A stretch of 64,000 nt of DNA from contig NZ_JANADK010000001.1 in assembly GCF_024199795.1 (NCBI RefSeq), positions 558,001-622,000 of the forward strand, in the 5' to 3' direction. Under the pieces are notes generated by a model, which did no database searches, was not told the DNA's origin, and saw only the letters and a program-made list of their open reading frames with translations. The position numbers were made by a program, and so were the translations under genes. The DNA is from Bradyrhizobium sp. CCGB01 (GTDB lineage Bacteria > Pseudomonadota > Alphaproteobacteria > Rhizobiales > Xanthobacteraceae). Positions 1 through 9,773 of the stretch are shown piece by piece (the stretch's first letter is position 1; each line of letters begins with the position of its first letter).

Positions 1-3000
1 GTCCCCGACAATGTTCCGCATCCACTGCCCGTACAGATCGGCGATAGCCTCGCGGCGGCGGACGTCGATCGCTTTGCACGCCATTTCAATGGCATTGCGG
101 TAGCGATCCGTCGCGTGGACAACGACAATTCGCCCTTCGTGCATCTCAACCTTGCGAGCCTGACCTGGACCGGCGCCAAAGGCACGGACGGCAAGTTCAA
201 GTTCGCGGAGGCTGCCGACGAAAATGGCGCCATTCATCCGATCTTGCCAGCGTTGGTCGATGGACGAAGTGCGCTGTTCTTGAACTATGAGGGCTTCCCC
301 TTTGCCAGCACGGCGTTTTCCACGACGGTGCCATATACCGATGACGAAGAAACCCCGGCGCGACGTCCGCTCAATATACATGAAGTCGCCGATTACACAG
401 GCGACTGGTTGAAAAAGATGCCGCCACGACTAGCCTACGGCCGTACGTTCGAGACCTTCGCTTTCGTTACGACCAATTCCGGGTCGCTGCCGCCGGCGCT
501 ATTTAGCTCGGCCGATACTCCGTGGCGCTCGGCCAAGGACATCGTGGCGAAGAAAATCGACGAGGCGGTGAAATCAAAAGCCCCGTGTCATCGGCGGACT
601 GCGGTTGGTCGCATTGCGATCACGGAACTAGCCGGCAACAAGGGAGGTGCGGGCAGTAAACGTATTGGCGGAAGCTTGCCCGGAGTTTATCCGCTGGCCA
701 CCGATTATCCGCGGTTGATACTTTCCACTTGCGATCCAGCCACACCCGATGCGGTCGACCTCATGCGTCTCGCCGACGGCAGCGGCGGCTTCATTTTTCC
801 GACCGAAATCGGCGAAGCCAAACGAAGCAAGCTTGGGCTGGCCGACCCAGACTGGCTTGGCGGCAAGGGCAGGTTGGACATAGGCATCTTCACGTTGCCG
901 GCGCGCCTCGACACCGTCGCCGATGTTTCGATTTCGAACATTCCCGGCGGCGGCTCAGGCTTCAACGGGAGCGGCGAACTATTCCTGTCCGTCGAACGGA
1001 AGGCAAACGCCGTCGACACGTATACGGTTGCTCTTTACGTCGATGCGACGCCGCTTGGTCATACCGAACTGGTCACTCGCATAGACCGAGGATGGTTCCG
1101 CCTGACGCTGAGGGCGGAGGACGTGGGCAAGCCGGTCGTGTTCTCCTTCGCCGAGCCTGAGGGGCAAGGGGGCGCGGGCCACGGAATCCGGGATACTCCA
1201 TTGCTTTTGCTCGCACCCGCGCGCGAAGGATGGCAGTCCGGTCTGGCGGAACCAATCCACGCAAAAATCGATGCTCCACGCACGGGCTACCTCGATTTCG
1301 AACGCTGGTTTGCCAATGCCGACTTGCGGACAGACGTCTTCATGGGCGTCGACAAAGCAACGATGTTTTTCGACGCGTTGCTTACCGCCTATGTAATGCG
1401 GCACCGCGATAAAGATCTCGCCGAAAGTCTTTCCAATCTGCCCGATCCGTCGGTCGTCGCACTGCGCGTGACCCTCGCCGTTGCAGACCGGCTTGGGGAA
1501 CAGCCGGTAATTATGCTGCAGAAGGATATCGAACTGAAAGATCTGCTGGCGTTGGTCGTAAAAGCGATTCCCTCGGACGGTACCGAAGACGGTGTACCGG
1601 TGCGGAAGAAAGCCTGGAGCGTCAAGGATCTGAAATCTCAAATATTTGAACGGGTCCGTGACAAGTTTACCTTCGACCTTGCGGTGTCACCAGGTGCGTT
1701 GAGCCTGACGGTGAGCGTGGACCGCGCGCACGACGCCGGATCCGGCGGCAGGATCATCGTTCAAGTGCCGGCGGGTGTCGTTGCTCAGTTCTCGATCGCG
1801 CCAATGGTGGAAGCGAGGCATTTCTCCGAGAAAGTCCACGCGGGTATCACCTTCCCGAGCGTGTGTCACCCTGGCTTGCTACAGCATGTTGCAGCAAACT
1901 ATGGCTCTCTGCTGGTGTTCCCGGCGACCGCGCTTCGCATTGAAACGATGGCCGATGTTCTCGTCAGTCAAGACAGGGCGACCGAGCTTGCGCGTCGAAT
2001 CGTCACCGTCACGCCAGTGCAGTCGGCGCGGCGCTACGATCTTACGTCGCGCGGCGATATCGAGGGCCTGCGGTGGCCGCTGGCGACGGATCGCAACGAT
2101 TGGCGAATGATCGGTGAGATTGACATCACCACTCAGCGATGGCGTGTAACCGGGAGGCCGATTTACAATTTCGTGAATCCCCGCGAGTTTCGCGCCGACG
2201 GCAAGACAGAGGATGCAGTCGTCCATTCCGCGCTCGCGCTTAGAAATCCGAAAAACGACGCTCTGTCGTCCTTCGAGACGGAAGCCTTTTTCGACCGGAT
2301 CAATCTCGATTCCGAAACGGTGATTCAGCGGCTTCTTCCCTTGCCCTCGGCCACGGTACTGCAGACCTTTCCCTGGAACGATCCCTCTGCAACCTATTTC
2401 CGCCATCACTTCAGACTGCGATCGCGATACGCAGGAGCTCTCGTCAATCAGAACCGGCGCAGCGTTCCTGCCTGGCCCGCTCCCGATCGCAATGCGCCGG
2501 ATCCCCTTCAGGAATGGACGCTACGCGTGGCGATGCTAGCGGATCACTCCAACCTTACGGTGACTCGACCGCAACTCCGCGCATTGATTCCGCTCACGAC
2601 ATCAACTGGGGCGGCCTCGCTCTCGCGCTCGACACCGCCCTTGCTCGCCGTGCTGCAGGAGCCGCCGTTCGCGCAGGCCGGCCTCGCCGACCGGATCGCC
2701 GCGGAGATTAGCACCGGCTTCGGTTACGGCTTCGATGCGCCCCGGGAAGATGAAGAACCGGATCACGTCGAACGGGTACATATCCTCGATTCACGCAAGG
2801 AGGTCGGCCCGGATCCGCGCTCGACATACCGGGCAATGCCGAAGGAAAGAGCCTTCGGACTTACGATGCGCGCTGAAGGTCCCTTGGGCCTTACATTCGA
2901 TCAGCAGAATGCTCCCGCGCCCGCGTTTGCCAATTCCCTGCTGTCGCTTATGCCCTTCAGCGTCACCGAAGTCAGCCAGCCGGTGCTGGAGGAGCACTTT

Positions 3001-4623
3001 TTGGGCGTCGCGCTGCGGCGTCATATCGATCCAAACTGGATGAACGTCAACCCGATCCATTCAGGGAAAAATATCTCATTCGATCCAGAACGGGCGGCAT
3101 GGATTGAATTGCCAGATGCTGCCCGTCGGCACGGCAATTCGCCTTATGAGATCATTCTCAAGCATGGAAGCACCTCTGAAGAGTTTCTCAAGATCGCCAC
3201 CGGGACGGCTGGCACCAAGCCGCGAGAAATTCGGATCGCAAAGGTGATGCTCGATCCGGTACCGGCGCGCCCCGGCGACCGCGATGTGGTCATCGCGCAT
3301 TTCAGTCCATCGCAAATCGCACGGCTCGTACTCCTGCACCAGCCCGTTGCGCCCAAACGTTATTCGACCTCGATCCTCGGCTTTCCAACCTCCGCAAAGG
3401 ATACTGACGACAACAGTCAGAATATCCTGCCTCTGGTGCTCGCAAGCTTTGAATGGTCACCCCGCCGAATTGTCGATCTGGAGTCACAACCGGAGTCAGA
3501 GGAAATAATAGAAGCGACCATCTGGCTCGACGAGGCAGCGGTGTGGCCAGGAACGATGAGTGCGCGTACGTTCCTTTCCTGGACGCGCACCGGGATCGAT
3601 CACGATCGCGGCCGCATGCTGACGTTGAGCCAGGAGTCCGGGCAGATGGAAGTTGAGTCGTTCGATTTTGGGGATGTCGAAGCCTGGATTGACGCCAGTA
3701 ACGTATTTTCGCTGCGCCGGGGCAACACCGGAATTGGCGTACCGATCTGGGCGGTTAGTTCGACGTTCGCGGAAACCTCGTTCCCGGTTCACATTCATCG
3801 ACACCTTGCCGTGATCAGCACGCACTTTGCTGATGGCGCGGGAAGGCCGGTCGAGGCGTTCTCGCGCGCCGACCTGGTAAAGGGCAAGACAACGAGCCTG
3901 ATGGCTTTGAACGATCGAAAGAAGATATCCTGCTGCCGCATCGTTGAATTCGAAACCCCAGCCATGATCTTGACGGGGACGCCATCGGATTTGATTCCCG
4001 ATACATACAAGACGGCATATTTCGATCTGAGATCGAGCGGATATAAGTCCGGTTCAATCCGGCTCTTCTTCCGCTTTGTCGGATTGCCCAATCATTTGCG
4101 GGATTTCGAGAGCCTTCAGGTGAGCCTTGCGAACACAGACGGCTCCGGCGCACAGACCGTTTCCTTTGGTCTTGCGTCAACCGGATCGCAGTTCGCGCTC
4201 GGCATTTGGCTCGAGCTTACGGCGAGTGCAGTTATCGCTTCACGTCTGAATTCAGATGGCAGCGTGAGCACCCTAAAGCCGGCCGACATCGTGATTACGC
4301 GCGCGAACCCGGACGGTAGTGTCAGCCCGGTTCCGCCGGCAGCAGTGCTTGTACCAACCGATCCTGGCTTCATCCTTTCGATAAAGGCCAGGGAAAAGGC
4401 CGGTGTGAATACTGTCGGCCTCTGTTTCTGGGCAGATGTATCCCTACTTCATTCCAAAGGCGCCGGAACATCCGGTGACTTCGATTTCGATTGGCTCTTT
4501 TCCCAAGCAGCACTCGGGGATGCTCTGGAGGCAGTCCGTCCTCAGGCCTTGGCTGTCACGAACGAGACCCAGGCACGAATTATCGCGGTTTCGTCACCGA
4601 TTCCGTCTTCGGGCCAGAAATAG
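1..4623 (+). CDS. Very large protein of unknown function, 5' end cut off by the window edge
   Basis: The frame is open from base 1 to the TAG at 4621-4623. A GTG at 115 is a possible start, but the 38 codons before it are also open and read like coding sequence, so the gene probably begins outside the window and encodes at least 1,540 residues. I recognise no catalytic motif, membrane segment or signal peptide in the visible part. It is a soluble-looking, mixed alpha/beta sequence with several beta-rich stretches, for example around residues 270-380 of the visible product and near the C-terminus. It lies in the same island as two trypsin-like proteases, a MoxR ATPase and a WD40-like protein. 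A role as the large effector, substrate or scaffold of that set is inference only. Confidence 0.75.
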   Translation, partial: VPDNVPHPLPVQIGDSLAAADVDRFARHFNGIAVAIRRVDNDNSPFVHLNLASLTWTGAKGTDGKFKFAEAADENGAIHPILPALVDGRSALFLNYEGFPFASTAFSTTVPYTDDEETPARRPLNIHEVADYTGDWLKKMPPRLAYGRTFETFAFVTTNSGSLPPALFSSADTPWRSAKDIVAKKIDEAVKSKAPCHRRTAVGRIAITELAGNKGGAGSKRIGGSLPGVYPLATDYPRLILSTCDPATPDAVDLMRLADGSGGFIFPTEIGEAKRSKLGLADPDWLGGKGRLDIGIFTLPARLDTVADVSISNIPGGGSGFNGSGELFLSVERKANAVDTYTVALYVDATPLGHTELVTRIDRGWFRLTLRAEDVGKPVVFSFAEPEGQGGAGHGIRDTPLLLLAPAREGWQSGLAEPIHAKIDAPRTGYLDFERWFANADLRTDVFMGVDKATMFFDALLTAYVMRHRDKDLAESLSNLPDPSVVALRVTLAVADRLGEQPVIMLQKDIELKDLLALVVKAIPSDGTEDGVPVRKKAWSVKDLKSQIFERVRDKFTFDLAVSPGALSLTVSVDRAHDAGSGGRIIVQVPAGVVAQFSIAPMVEARHFSEKVHAGITFPSVCHPGLLQHVAANYGSLLVFPATALRIETMADVLVSQDRATELARRIVTVTPVQSARRYDLTSRGDIEGLRWPLATDRNDWRMIGEIDITTQRWRVTGRPIYNFVNPREFRADGKTEDAVVHSALALRNPKNDALSSFETEAFFDRINLDSETVIQRLLPLPSATVLQTFPWNDPSATYFRHHFRLRSRYAGALVNQNRRSVPAWPAPDRNAPDPLQEWTLRVAMLADHSNLTVTRPQLRALIPLTTSTGAASLSRSTPPLLAVLQEPPFAQAGLADRIAAEISTGFGYGFDAPREDEEPDHVERVHILDSRKEVGPDPRSTYRAMPKERAFGLTMRAEGPLGLTFDQQNAPAPAFANSLLSLMPFSVTEVSQPVLEEHFLGVALRRHIDPNWMNVNPIHSGKNISFDPERAAWIELPDAARRHGNSPYEIILKHGSTSEEFLKIATGTAGTKPREIRIAKVMLDPVPARPGDRDVVIAHFSPSQIARLVLLHQPVAPKRYSTSILGFPTSAKDTDDNSQNILPLVLASFEWSPRRIVDLESQPESEEIIEATIWLDEAAVWPGTMSARTFLSWTRTGIDHDRGRMLTLSQESGQMEVESFDFGDVEAWIDASNVFSLRRGNTGIGVPIWAVSSTFAETSFPVHIHRHLAVISTHFADGAGRPVEAFSRADLVKGKTTSLMALNDRKKISCCRIVEFETPAMILTGTPSDLIPDTYKTAYFDLRSSGYKSGSIRLFFRFVGLPNHLRDFESLQVSLANTDGSGAQTVSFGLASTGSQFALGIWLELTASAVIASRLNSDGSVSTLKPADIVITRANPDGSVSPVPPAAVLVPTDPGFILSIKAREKAGVNTVGLCFWADVSLLHSKGAGTSGDFDFDWLFSQAALGDALEAVRPQALAVTNETQARIIAVSSPIPSSGQK

Positions 4624-5556
4624 ATCGGCGGTCTACGACCGGTGGTCCATCCGCTTTTGCGAAGCGGCGGGCCTCGAATTAGCACGTTCTCCACGGTGGG
4701 GGGATACAGTTTAACGGCTAACCGTAGACGGAAAGCGCATTGACGTGCCGAATTGCCTCAAGGCTGATGCCTCGTTCCGCCATGAGAGCGGCTGTCTTCG
4801 GGACCGCCAGTGGGTCGGATGCCGCCCAATCGCAAGCCGAGTTCGTGCTATGCGTTCCGACGCGAAATTCCTGACGATGTCGGTGAGGCGCGCTCATTCC
4901 CCATTTTCGTGTTTGGGCAGATCGAGAACGCCGCGGAGTAGCCGCGGTCTAGGCGGAAGTCGGTTCATTCAAAATGTTAGTCCGCTCCAGCCCAGATTGT
5001 TTTTGAAAGGTCCCGCCCGGCGTCGGTACCAATTTTCTAAGAGTCGCTGGTGCGTCTGGCGCTTGGGGGGACCGCTTCGACTTGAGGGGTTCATTCAGCG
5101 GCCTACCCACATACTCCGAGAGGGTATCGCTAGCCAAAATCCGCGATCATCTCGCTTTTTCGCGAATTTTGCTGACGCGGCATTTTCGACTTTTTCAACA
5201 CAATCGCCCGCCATGAGGGTGGTGATCGTACTGCTGGTCTGGACTAGGGCTAGGAGCCGTCGCAGGTTCTGTGGGACCGGCAGTTGGTTTTGTCGAAGCG
5301 AGCACCTTTGAATCACCCCAGGATCGCGGCGAGAACGCGCTTATCCGCTGTTTGGCATTCGTCTGAGGTAAGACCGTGGGAGTCGCGCGCTAAGTTTATA
5401 AAATACTCCTACAGGTCAGGAAAGATACAAGACTCGGAGAAGGTGTCGAATTCAGCGTCTGAACGGATTAATTTGTGATCGCAGCATGCGCGCGCCGCTC
5501 AGCAAGCGCTACGATCTTGTGAAGCTGCGTACGACCGCGGCGATGAATTTCTGCGA
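4624..5556. other. 933-bp stretch without a convincing gene
   Basis: This lies between the large + strand gene and the opposing trypsin-like gene. The frames that stay open (for example 4745-5311 on + and 4949-5137 on -) have uneven composition, no recognisable domain and no good ribosome-binding site. The base composition is more AT-rich than the flanking genes, which would fit decayed sequence. I see no clear terminator or insertion-sequence ends. Confidence 0.5.
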
Positions 5557-6756
5557 TTAAGCGCGGGAAAGCTCGGCCGCCACTGCCCGATTGACGTCAG
5601 CCATGACATCGTCCATCGCCGCAAAGCTATGGGCGAAGTTTCGGCCTCGATATTCGACAACGCCCCCTGGGCCGTACTTGACCTCATAACCTCCGAAATG
5701 CAGTCCGAGCGTGAGCGGACGACCGACCTTGTCGAAGGCGAGAATCGCGGATCCGGAACTGCCGCCCAGAGTGGTCGCATCGTGCACGAAGGTCCGGGAC
5801 TTGCTGTCCGAGGCGATCTTGCCGACCTCCAAGGCGATCTCCCCCGGTGAGAGACGTTTCAGTCCAGCCTGGGGACCCAGCAGGTCCATGAGCACGCTGT
5901 TGGGCAAGCTCGAGCCGGCGGCGGGGCCAGGGTAACCGAGAACAAAGATGTCTGTCGCGACCACAGTCTGGTCGAGCGGGAGCAAGGACGATGGGAGCGG
6001 GTCCGGTAACTGGACGGGACCCGCCCCGATCTTGAGAATGGCCAGATCAAGCCGGGCCATGTCGCTGCGATACGGGTCGACATATTCTTCGCCCGCGAAC
6101 AAAATCGCCTCGATCGGATGCTGCGGAAGTGGCGCAGTCTCGTTAAACTGATGACCGAAGCAGATGGTCGGGCCGTGGTCAGAGTCGAGGTTAAGATGAA
6201 CTTGCTTTGGATCCTTCGACACGACCTGCGCGACGTGGCGGTTGGTGACGACGCAACCCGGCCGTATCATCCAGCCAGTGCCGATATGGCGGCCGCGCAT
6301 GTTGATGCGCCCAACCGATTGCGAGGCGGCCTTGAGTGCACCGCCGAAGTCACGCAATTTACGCCCCCAATCGCCGATCGTCCTATCGTTTGGATCAATT
6401 GTATCGTCATGCAACAGCAAGGCCGGTCGGCTGCCATCTGCCACGGCAATGGCCTCCAAGGCCATTTCTTCCGAGGCGGATAAGTTCGCGCCTGCACCAT
6501 CGGTAGCGAGTTTTCCACCGGCCGAGCGCGCTGTCTCGACCAGCGCTCGGTCGCTATCCGTCATCTGCGCCGTGCCGCCACGCATCCTAACGATCTGATC
6601 TTGCAGTGCGGAAACAGATTGCTTGACCACGTCGGCGCTGATTGCGTCGTCCCCGGTCGCCTCCGTGGCGCGATCTCGACTTTCCAGGCCAGGCGCGCGA
6701 TTGATTGCGGCGAGCGTTCCGATGCGACGCAGCTTCCCACCCGGGCTCCGGTCCAT
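5557..6756 (-). CDS. Trypsin-like serine protease (chymotrypsin fold), 399 aa
   Basis: A predicted serine endopeptidase. The catalytic triad is visible: His174 in TNRHVA, Asp237 in RLDLAILK and Ser334 in GGSSGSA. The chymotrypsin-fold domain covers roughly residues 145-385. The N-terminal 140 residues are polar, contain no signal peptide and match nothing I know, so the enzyme is probably cytoplasmic rather than a secreted DegP-type protease, and no PDZ domain follows. The ATG at 6756 has a strong GGGGGAG ribosome-binding site just upstream. It is transcribed divergently from a second trypsin-like gene at 6943, with a palindrome between them. In bacterial conflict systems such proteases often act by cleaving a partner protein; that role is inferred from the neighbours. 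Confidence 0.85.
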   Translation of the reverse strand: MDRSPGGKLRRIGTLAAINRAPGLESRDRATEATGDDAISADVVKQSVSALQDQIVRMRGGTAQMTDSDRALVETARSAGGKLATDGAGANLSASEEMALEAIAVADGSRPALLLHDDTIDPNDRTIGDWGRKLRDFGGALKAASQSVGRINMRGRHIGTGWMIRPGCVVTNRHVAQVVSKDPKQVHLNLDSDHGPTICFGHQFNETAPLPQHPIEAILFAGEEYVDPYRSDMARLDLAILKIGAGPVQLPDPLPSSLLPLDQTVVATDIFVLGYPGPAAGSSLPNSVLMDLLGPQAGLKRLSPGEIALEVGKIASDSKSRTFVHDATTLGGSSGSAILAFDKVGRPLTLGLHFGGYEVKYGPGGVVEYRGRNFAHSFAAMDDVMADVNRAVAAELSRA

Positions 6757-6806
6757 TGCTCCCCCTAGGTTGTGCTTTCAGATTGCACCAGTTCGCCGCA
6801 GGTGTA

Positions 6807-6839
6807 AATTTGTTCGTGACAATATTTCACGAACGAATT
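6807..6839. promoter_or_regulatory. Inverted repeat between the divergent protease genes (candidate operator)
   Basis: GTTCGTGA (6812-6819) and TCACGAAC (6827-6834) form a perfect 8-bp inverted repeat around a 7-bp AT-rich centre. Beyond one mismatch the symmetry continues, giving 12 of 13 matching pairs over 6807-6839. It sits about midway between the starts of the two protease genes. No T-run follows, so a regulator-binding site fits better than a terminator. No obvious regulator gene lies in the visible island. Confidence 0.5.
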
Positions 6840-6942
6840 GCGGAGGATGATTTGGGCAGCGCTAAGGTCTGGCTGGTTGGTTCTGCTCCGGCCGGGATCC
6901 CGCGTCACTTCCAGGTCATTCCAGAGCTATCGCGACTAAGCA

Positions 6943-8715
6943 ATGCCGGGTGATCTCTCACGTTTTTGGAACAAACTTGCGTCCTCGATGACGATCTTTC
7001 AGGGCCGCCGGAAGGCAACCGTCAGCGGCAACCTTCAGGCCATCGATGACGATAGCGAACTCATTCCCGCGCTTGCGCGCGAGGCCCTCGAGGCACGCCG
7101 GTTCGGCTGTGTCTGCTCCGTGGTGATCGATCGGCAGGGGAGGGGCAGCGGCTTTCTGGTGGGCGAAGATCTCGTCATGACCTGCTATCATGTGCTGCTG
7201 GACGCCAATGGCAAAATGGTTGCTCCTCGTCAGATCAAGTGCCGCTTCAACTTCTTCTCTGATGACCAGTACGACGATGATGAACATGAATGGATCGGCT
7301 TGCCGAATGATCCGGGTGAAGCGTTCGTGGCGACGAGCCCAACCGCGCCAGGCGATAAACCGAGTCTACTAGACGAGAAGGATTTTTTGGATGCTGAAAA
7401 GCATCCTTTGCTCGACTATGCGATTTTGCGCCTGACCACGCCCGTCGGTCGCCAGTCTGGCCGAACGCCAATGGATATTGAACTTCGGCCGCTCGGTTGG
7501 ATAAGCATGAGGAAGATCGGAGCACAGTTCGGACCGAGGCTGTCGGTGTTTCAATTCCCCGAACGAACCTCCGGTGCAGGGTTTAGCCAAGACTCCATGC
7601 AGACCGCCGAGAGCACGTCAGCGAGGCTGATCGCGAACGGATGGCGTGGTCAATACGACGCGTCCACCCGCAAAGGCTCGTCCGGCTCGCCGGTGTTCGA
7701 TGGCGTTACTCTGGTGGGATTGCACAACGCTGGACAATACGCCGGCGGCAAAGCCGACAATCGCTTCGTGCCGATCGACCGAATTTTAGCGGATATCGCC
7801 TTTAATAAGCAGGACGTCTACCACGAACTCGTGAGTTCGGACCCGCCTTCGATCGTCAAGCTCCCCTCATCGGGCGCGATCGACCCGAGCATGACGGAGC
7901 GCGTCAAGCAGGCGATAAAGGAACGGATCAAGGCGGCCGAAGCTCTCCTCGACAGGGAGGCACAGAACAACCTCATTCAGGTCAAGTTTCGCGCGCGCGA
8001 TCTACCCGTCTACGTCAACCATGTCGTCTGCCGGGAGCCGCAGGATGAGATCGACCGCTTTCTGGAAAGGGTTATGGTGGGCGCCGCTCAGGTTGATGCC
8101 GGCCCCGCTCCGGAATTCATCGCGCGATATTTGCGCGGAGAAGATTCAACGACACTGACTTGGAGGATCGGCGGGATGACTTGGCCGAGGGTAAATACAC
8201 CGCTCGAACAGGTCCGGAGCGATTTTTCAAATGCGCTGAAATCGAATGACTTTTCCCCGCGCACGTTGGTTGTTCTTTCAGCGAGTAGCCTTGCCAGGCG
8301 TTCGCCCCAGGAGGAGCGAGCCTACATGGAGATCCTCGGCGACGAGTTCGCGAACTACGTGAAGACAAACCGGGATCCGGCGTACGCATGGCAGGGCTTG
8401 CAGGCCCTGGTGGTCTATAAGTATGGCCCGAACCCCGCCTTAGATATCACGCAGATCGCACCCTTATGGAAGCAGCCGCCGCGGTATTGCGGGGCAAGCC
8501 TCGCACTTCCGAAGGTGACGCGCGACGAGATCGAGCCATGGCTGTTGAACGTGAATACCGCGTGGAGCAAGAGCAATACGCCGGTTAAATTTCCTGCTGA
8601 GTTCCATCCTGAGCAGGAGTTCTACATGGCAGAAGTGGTTGCAATGCTTAAAGCCCCGATCACTAATGCCGCCATTGCGCTGTTGAACGCTGAAACAAAG
8701 GCGAGCCGCTTATGA
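6943..8715 (+). CDS. Trypsin-like protease with an unknown C-terminal domain, first gene of the island operon
   Basis: Residues about 45-290 form a trypsin-like domain with His83 (TCYHVL), Asp158 (LLDYAILRL) and Ser247 (KGSSGSPV), so it is predicted active. A helical linker (about 315-345) leads to a C-terminal domain of some 230 residues with no motif I can assign. Its overall style, ending in a run of short hydrophobic strands and helices, resembles the NTPase-derived or effector-associated modules found attached to proteases in conflict systems; that comparison is weak. There is no signal peptide. The ATG at 6943 has a poor ribosome-binding site and the ATG at 6988 is an alternative. It overlaps the MoxR gene by 4 bp (ATGA), so the two are translationally coupled. 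Confidence 0.8.
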   Translation: MPGDLSRFWNKLASSMTIFQGRRKATVSGNLQAIDDDSELIPALAREALEARRFGCVCSVVIDRQGRGSGFLVGEDLVMTCYHVLLDANGKMVAPRQIKCRFNFFSDDQYDDDEHEWIGLPNDPGEAFVATSPTAPGDKPSLLDEKDFLDAEKHPLLDYAILRLTTPVGRQSGRTPMDIELRPLGWISMRKIGAQFGPRLSVFQFPERTSGAGFSQDSMQTAESTSARLIANGWRGQYDASTRKGSSGSPVFDGVTLVGLHNAGQYAGGKADNRFVPIDRILADIAFNKQDVYHELVSSDPPSIVKLPSSGAIDPSMTERVKQAIKERIKAAEALLDREAQNNLIQVKFRARDLPVYVNHVVCREPQDEIDRFLERVMVGAAQVDAGPAPEFIARYLRGEDSTTLTWRIGGMTWPRVNTPLEQVRSDFSNALKSNDFSPRTLVVLSASSLARRSPQEERAYMEILGDEFANYVKTNRDPAYAWQGLQALVVYKYGPNPALDITQIAPLWKQPPRYCGASLALPKVTRDEIEPWLLNVNTAWSKSNTPVKFPAEFHPEQEFYMAEVVAMLKAPITNAAIALLNAETKASRL

Positions 8716-9767
8716 CCGTATTCGATGCGCTTTCGTCGCGACCACCCGTCGCCATCAGCGGCCCGAGGTTGTTTGAGAATGACGTCGAGACAGATAAGGG
8801 CAGCCTTTATCGCTTTACATCAGCTATCGAGGCTGCGGTCGACGTGGCAATCGGACTGGGACGCCCTCTCCTTGTCGCCGGAGAACCAGGCTGCGGCAAG
8901 ACCGAGCTCGGGTATGCGGTCGCCCGGCGACTTGGGGTCGAATCGCTCTACTTCTTTTCTACCAAGTCCTCCTCGGAAGCCCGGGAATTGTTCTACACCT
9001 ACGACGCTGTGGGTCGATTTCGCGAAGCGCAGCTCGCTGCTGTGCAGGGACAAGGCAAGTCAGCGAAGGACGTGGCCACACCGGGCGACTTCATCCGCTA
9101 TCAGGCATTGGGTCGGGCCATACTCGATTCGCACACACAGGTCGACGTGAAGAACCTTCTGAAAGGTCGCGGGCACGTTGCGCTGCCTGCCGAGCCGCGA
9201 CGCTCTGTCGTGGTGATCGACGAGATTGATAAGGCACCGCGCGATTTCACCAATGATCTGCTGCGCGAAATTGAGGATCTGAGTTTTCGAGTTCCGGAGC
9301 TATCCAATTCGCCGGAAGAAGGCGACGGAACGCCGCCCGGATCACGAATTCCTTTCGAACGAAGACCCATTATCATCGCGACCTCGAACGAGGAAAGCCA
9401 GATGCCGGATGCATTTCTCCGACGCTGTATTTTTTTGGCCATCGAATTCCCCGATCCCGCTGTATTGAGGGAGATACTCGACTTGCATCTCGAAAAGCTG
9501 GACGGCGGAGATAACGGGACATCCGAACGCGCGAGCCTGCTGATCCTCTTCGACGAACTCCGTAAAGGCGGTATGCAGAAGAAGCCCGGCATCGCCGAGC
9601 TGATCGACGCAGGGCACGTCATGACCAAGCGCCCTGCGGGCGTGCCGTTTGGCGAGTGGCTCGTCCGATTGGCACCGGCCTTGGTAAAATTAAAGACCGA
9701 TCTGCCGGTATTCAGCCGTGCGCTCGCCGCCTTGAGCGGTCCACCTCTCGCCAGTCAGGCGGAATAA
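8712..9767 (+). CDS. MoxR-type AAA+ ATPase, 351 aa
   Basis: An ATP-driven remodelling enzyme of the MoxR/RavA branch. Walker A is GEPGCGKT (residues 57-64), Walker B is VVVIDEID (166-173), sensor 1 is ATSN (223-226), and an LRR arginine-finger motif follows near 236-238. Length is normal for the family. MoxR ATPases usually act with a vWA-domain partner, which recruits and remodels a target. Here the next gene, 6 bp downstream, encodes a membrane protein with a vWA-like segment, and the preceding gene is a protease overlapping by 4 bp. I infer that this ATPase is the NTP-dependent switch or activator of the system. Confidence 0.9.
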   Translation: MTVFDALSSRPPVAISGPRLFENDVETDKGSLYRFTSAIEAAVDVAIGLGRPLLVAGEPGCGKTELGYAVARRLGVESLYFFSTKSSSEARELFYTYDAVGRFREAQLAAVQGQGKSAKDVATPGDFIRYQALGRAILDSHTQVDVKNLLKGRGHVALPAEPRRSVVVIDEIDKAPRDFTNDLLREIEDLSFRVPELSNSPEEGDGTPPGSRIPFERRPIIIATSNEESQMPDAFLRRCIFLAIEFPDPAVLREILDLHLEKLDGGDNGTSERASLLILFDELRKGGMQKKPGIAELIDAGHVMTKRPAGVPFGEWLVRLAPALVKLKTDLPVFSRALAALSGPPLASQAE

Positions 9768-9773
9768 CCGAAG

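Noticed and set aside
4745..5311. 188-codon + strand frame in the gap after the giant gene
   Set aside because: Cys/Arg/Ser-rich, no ribosome-binding site, no domain; competing frames exist on the other strand.
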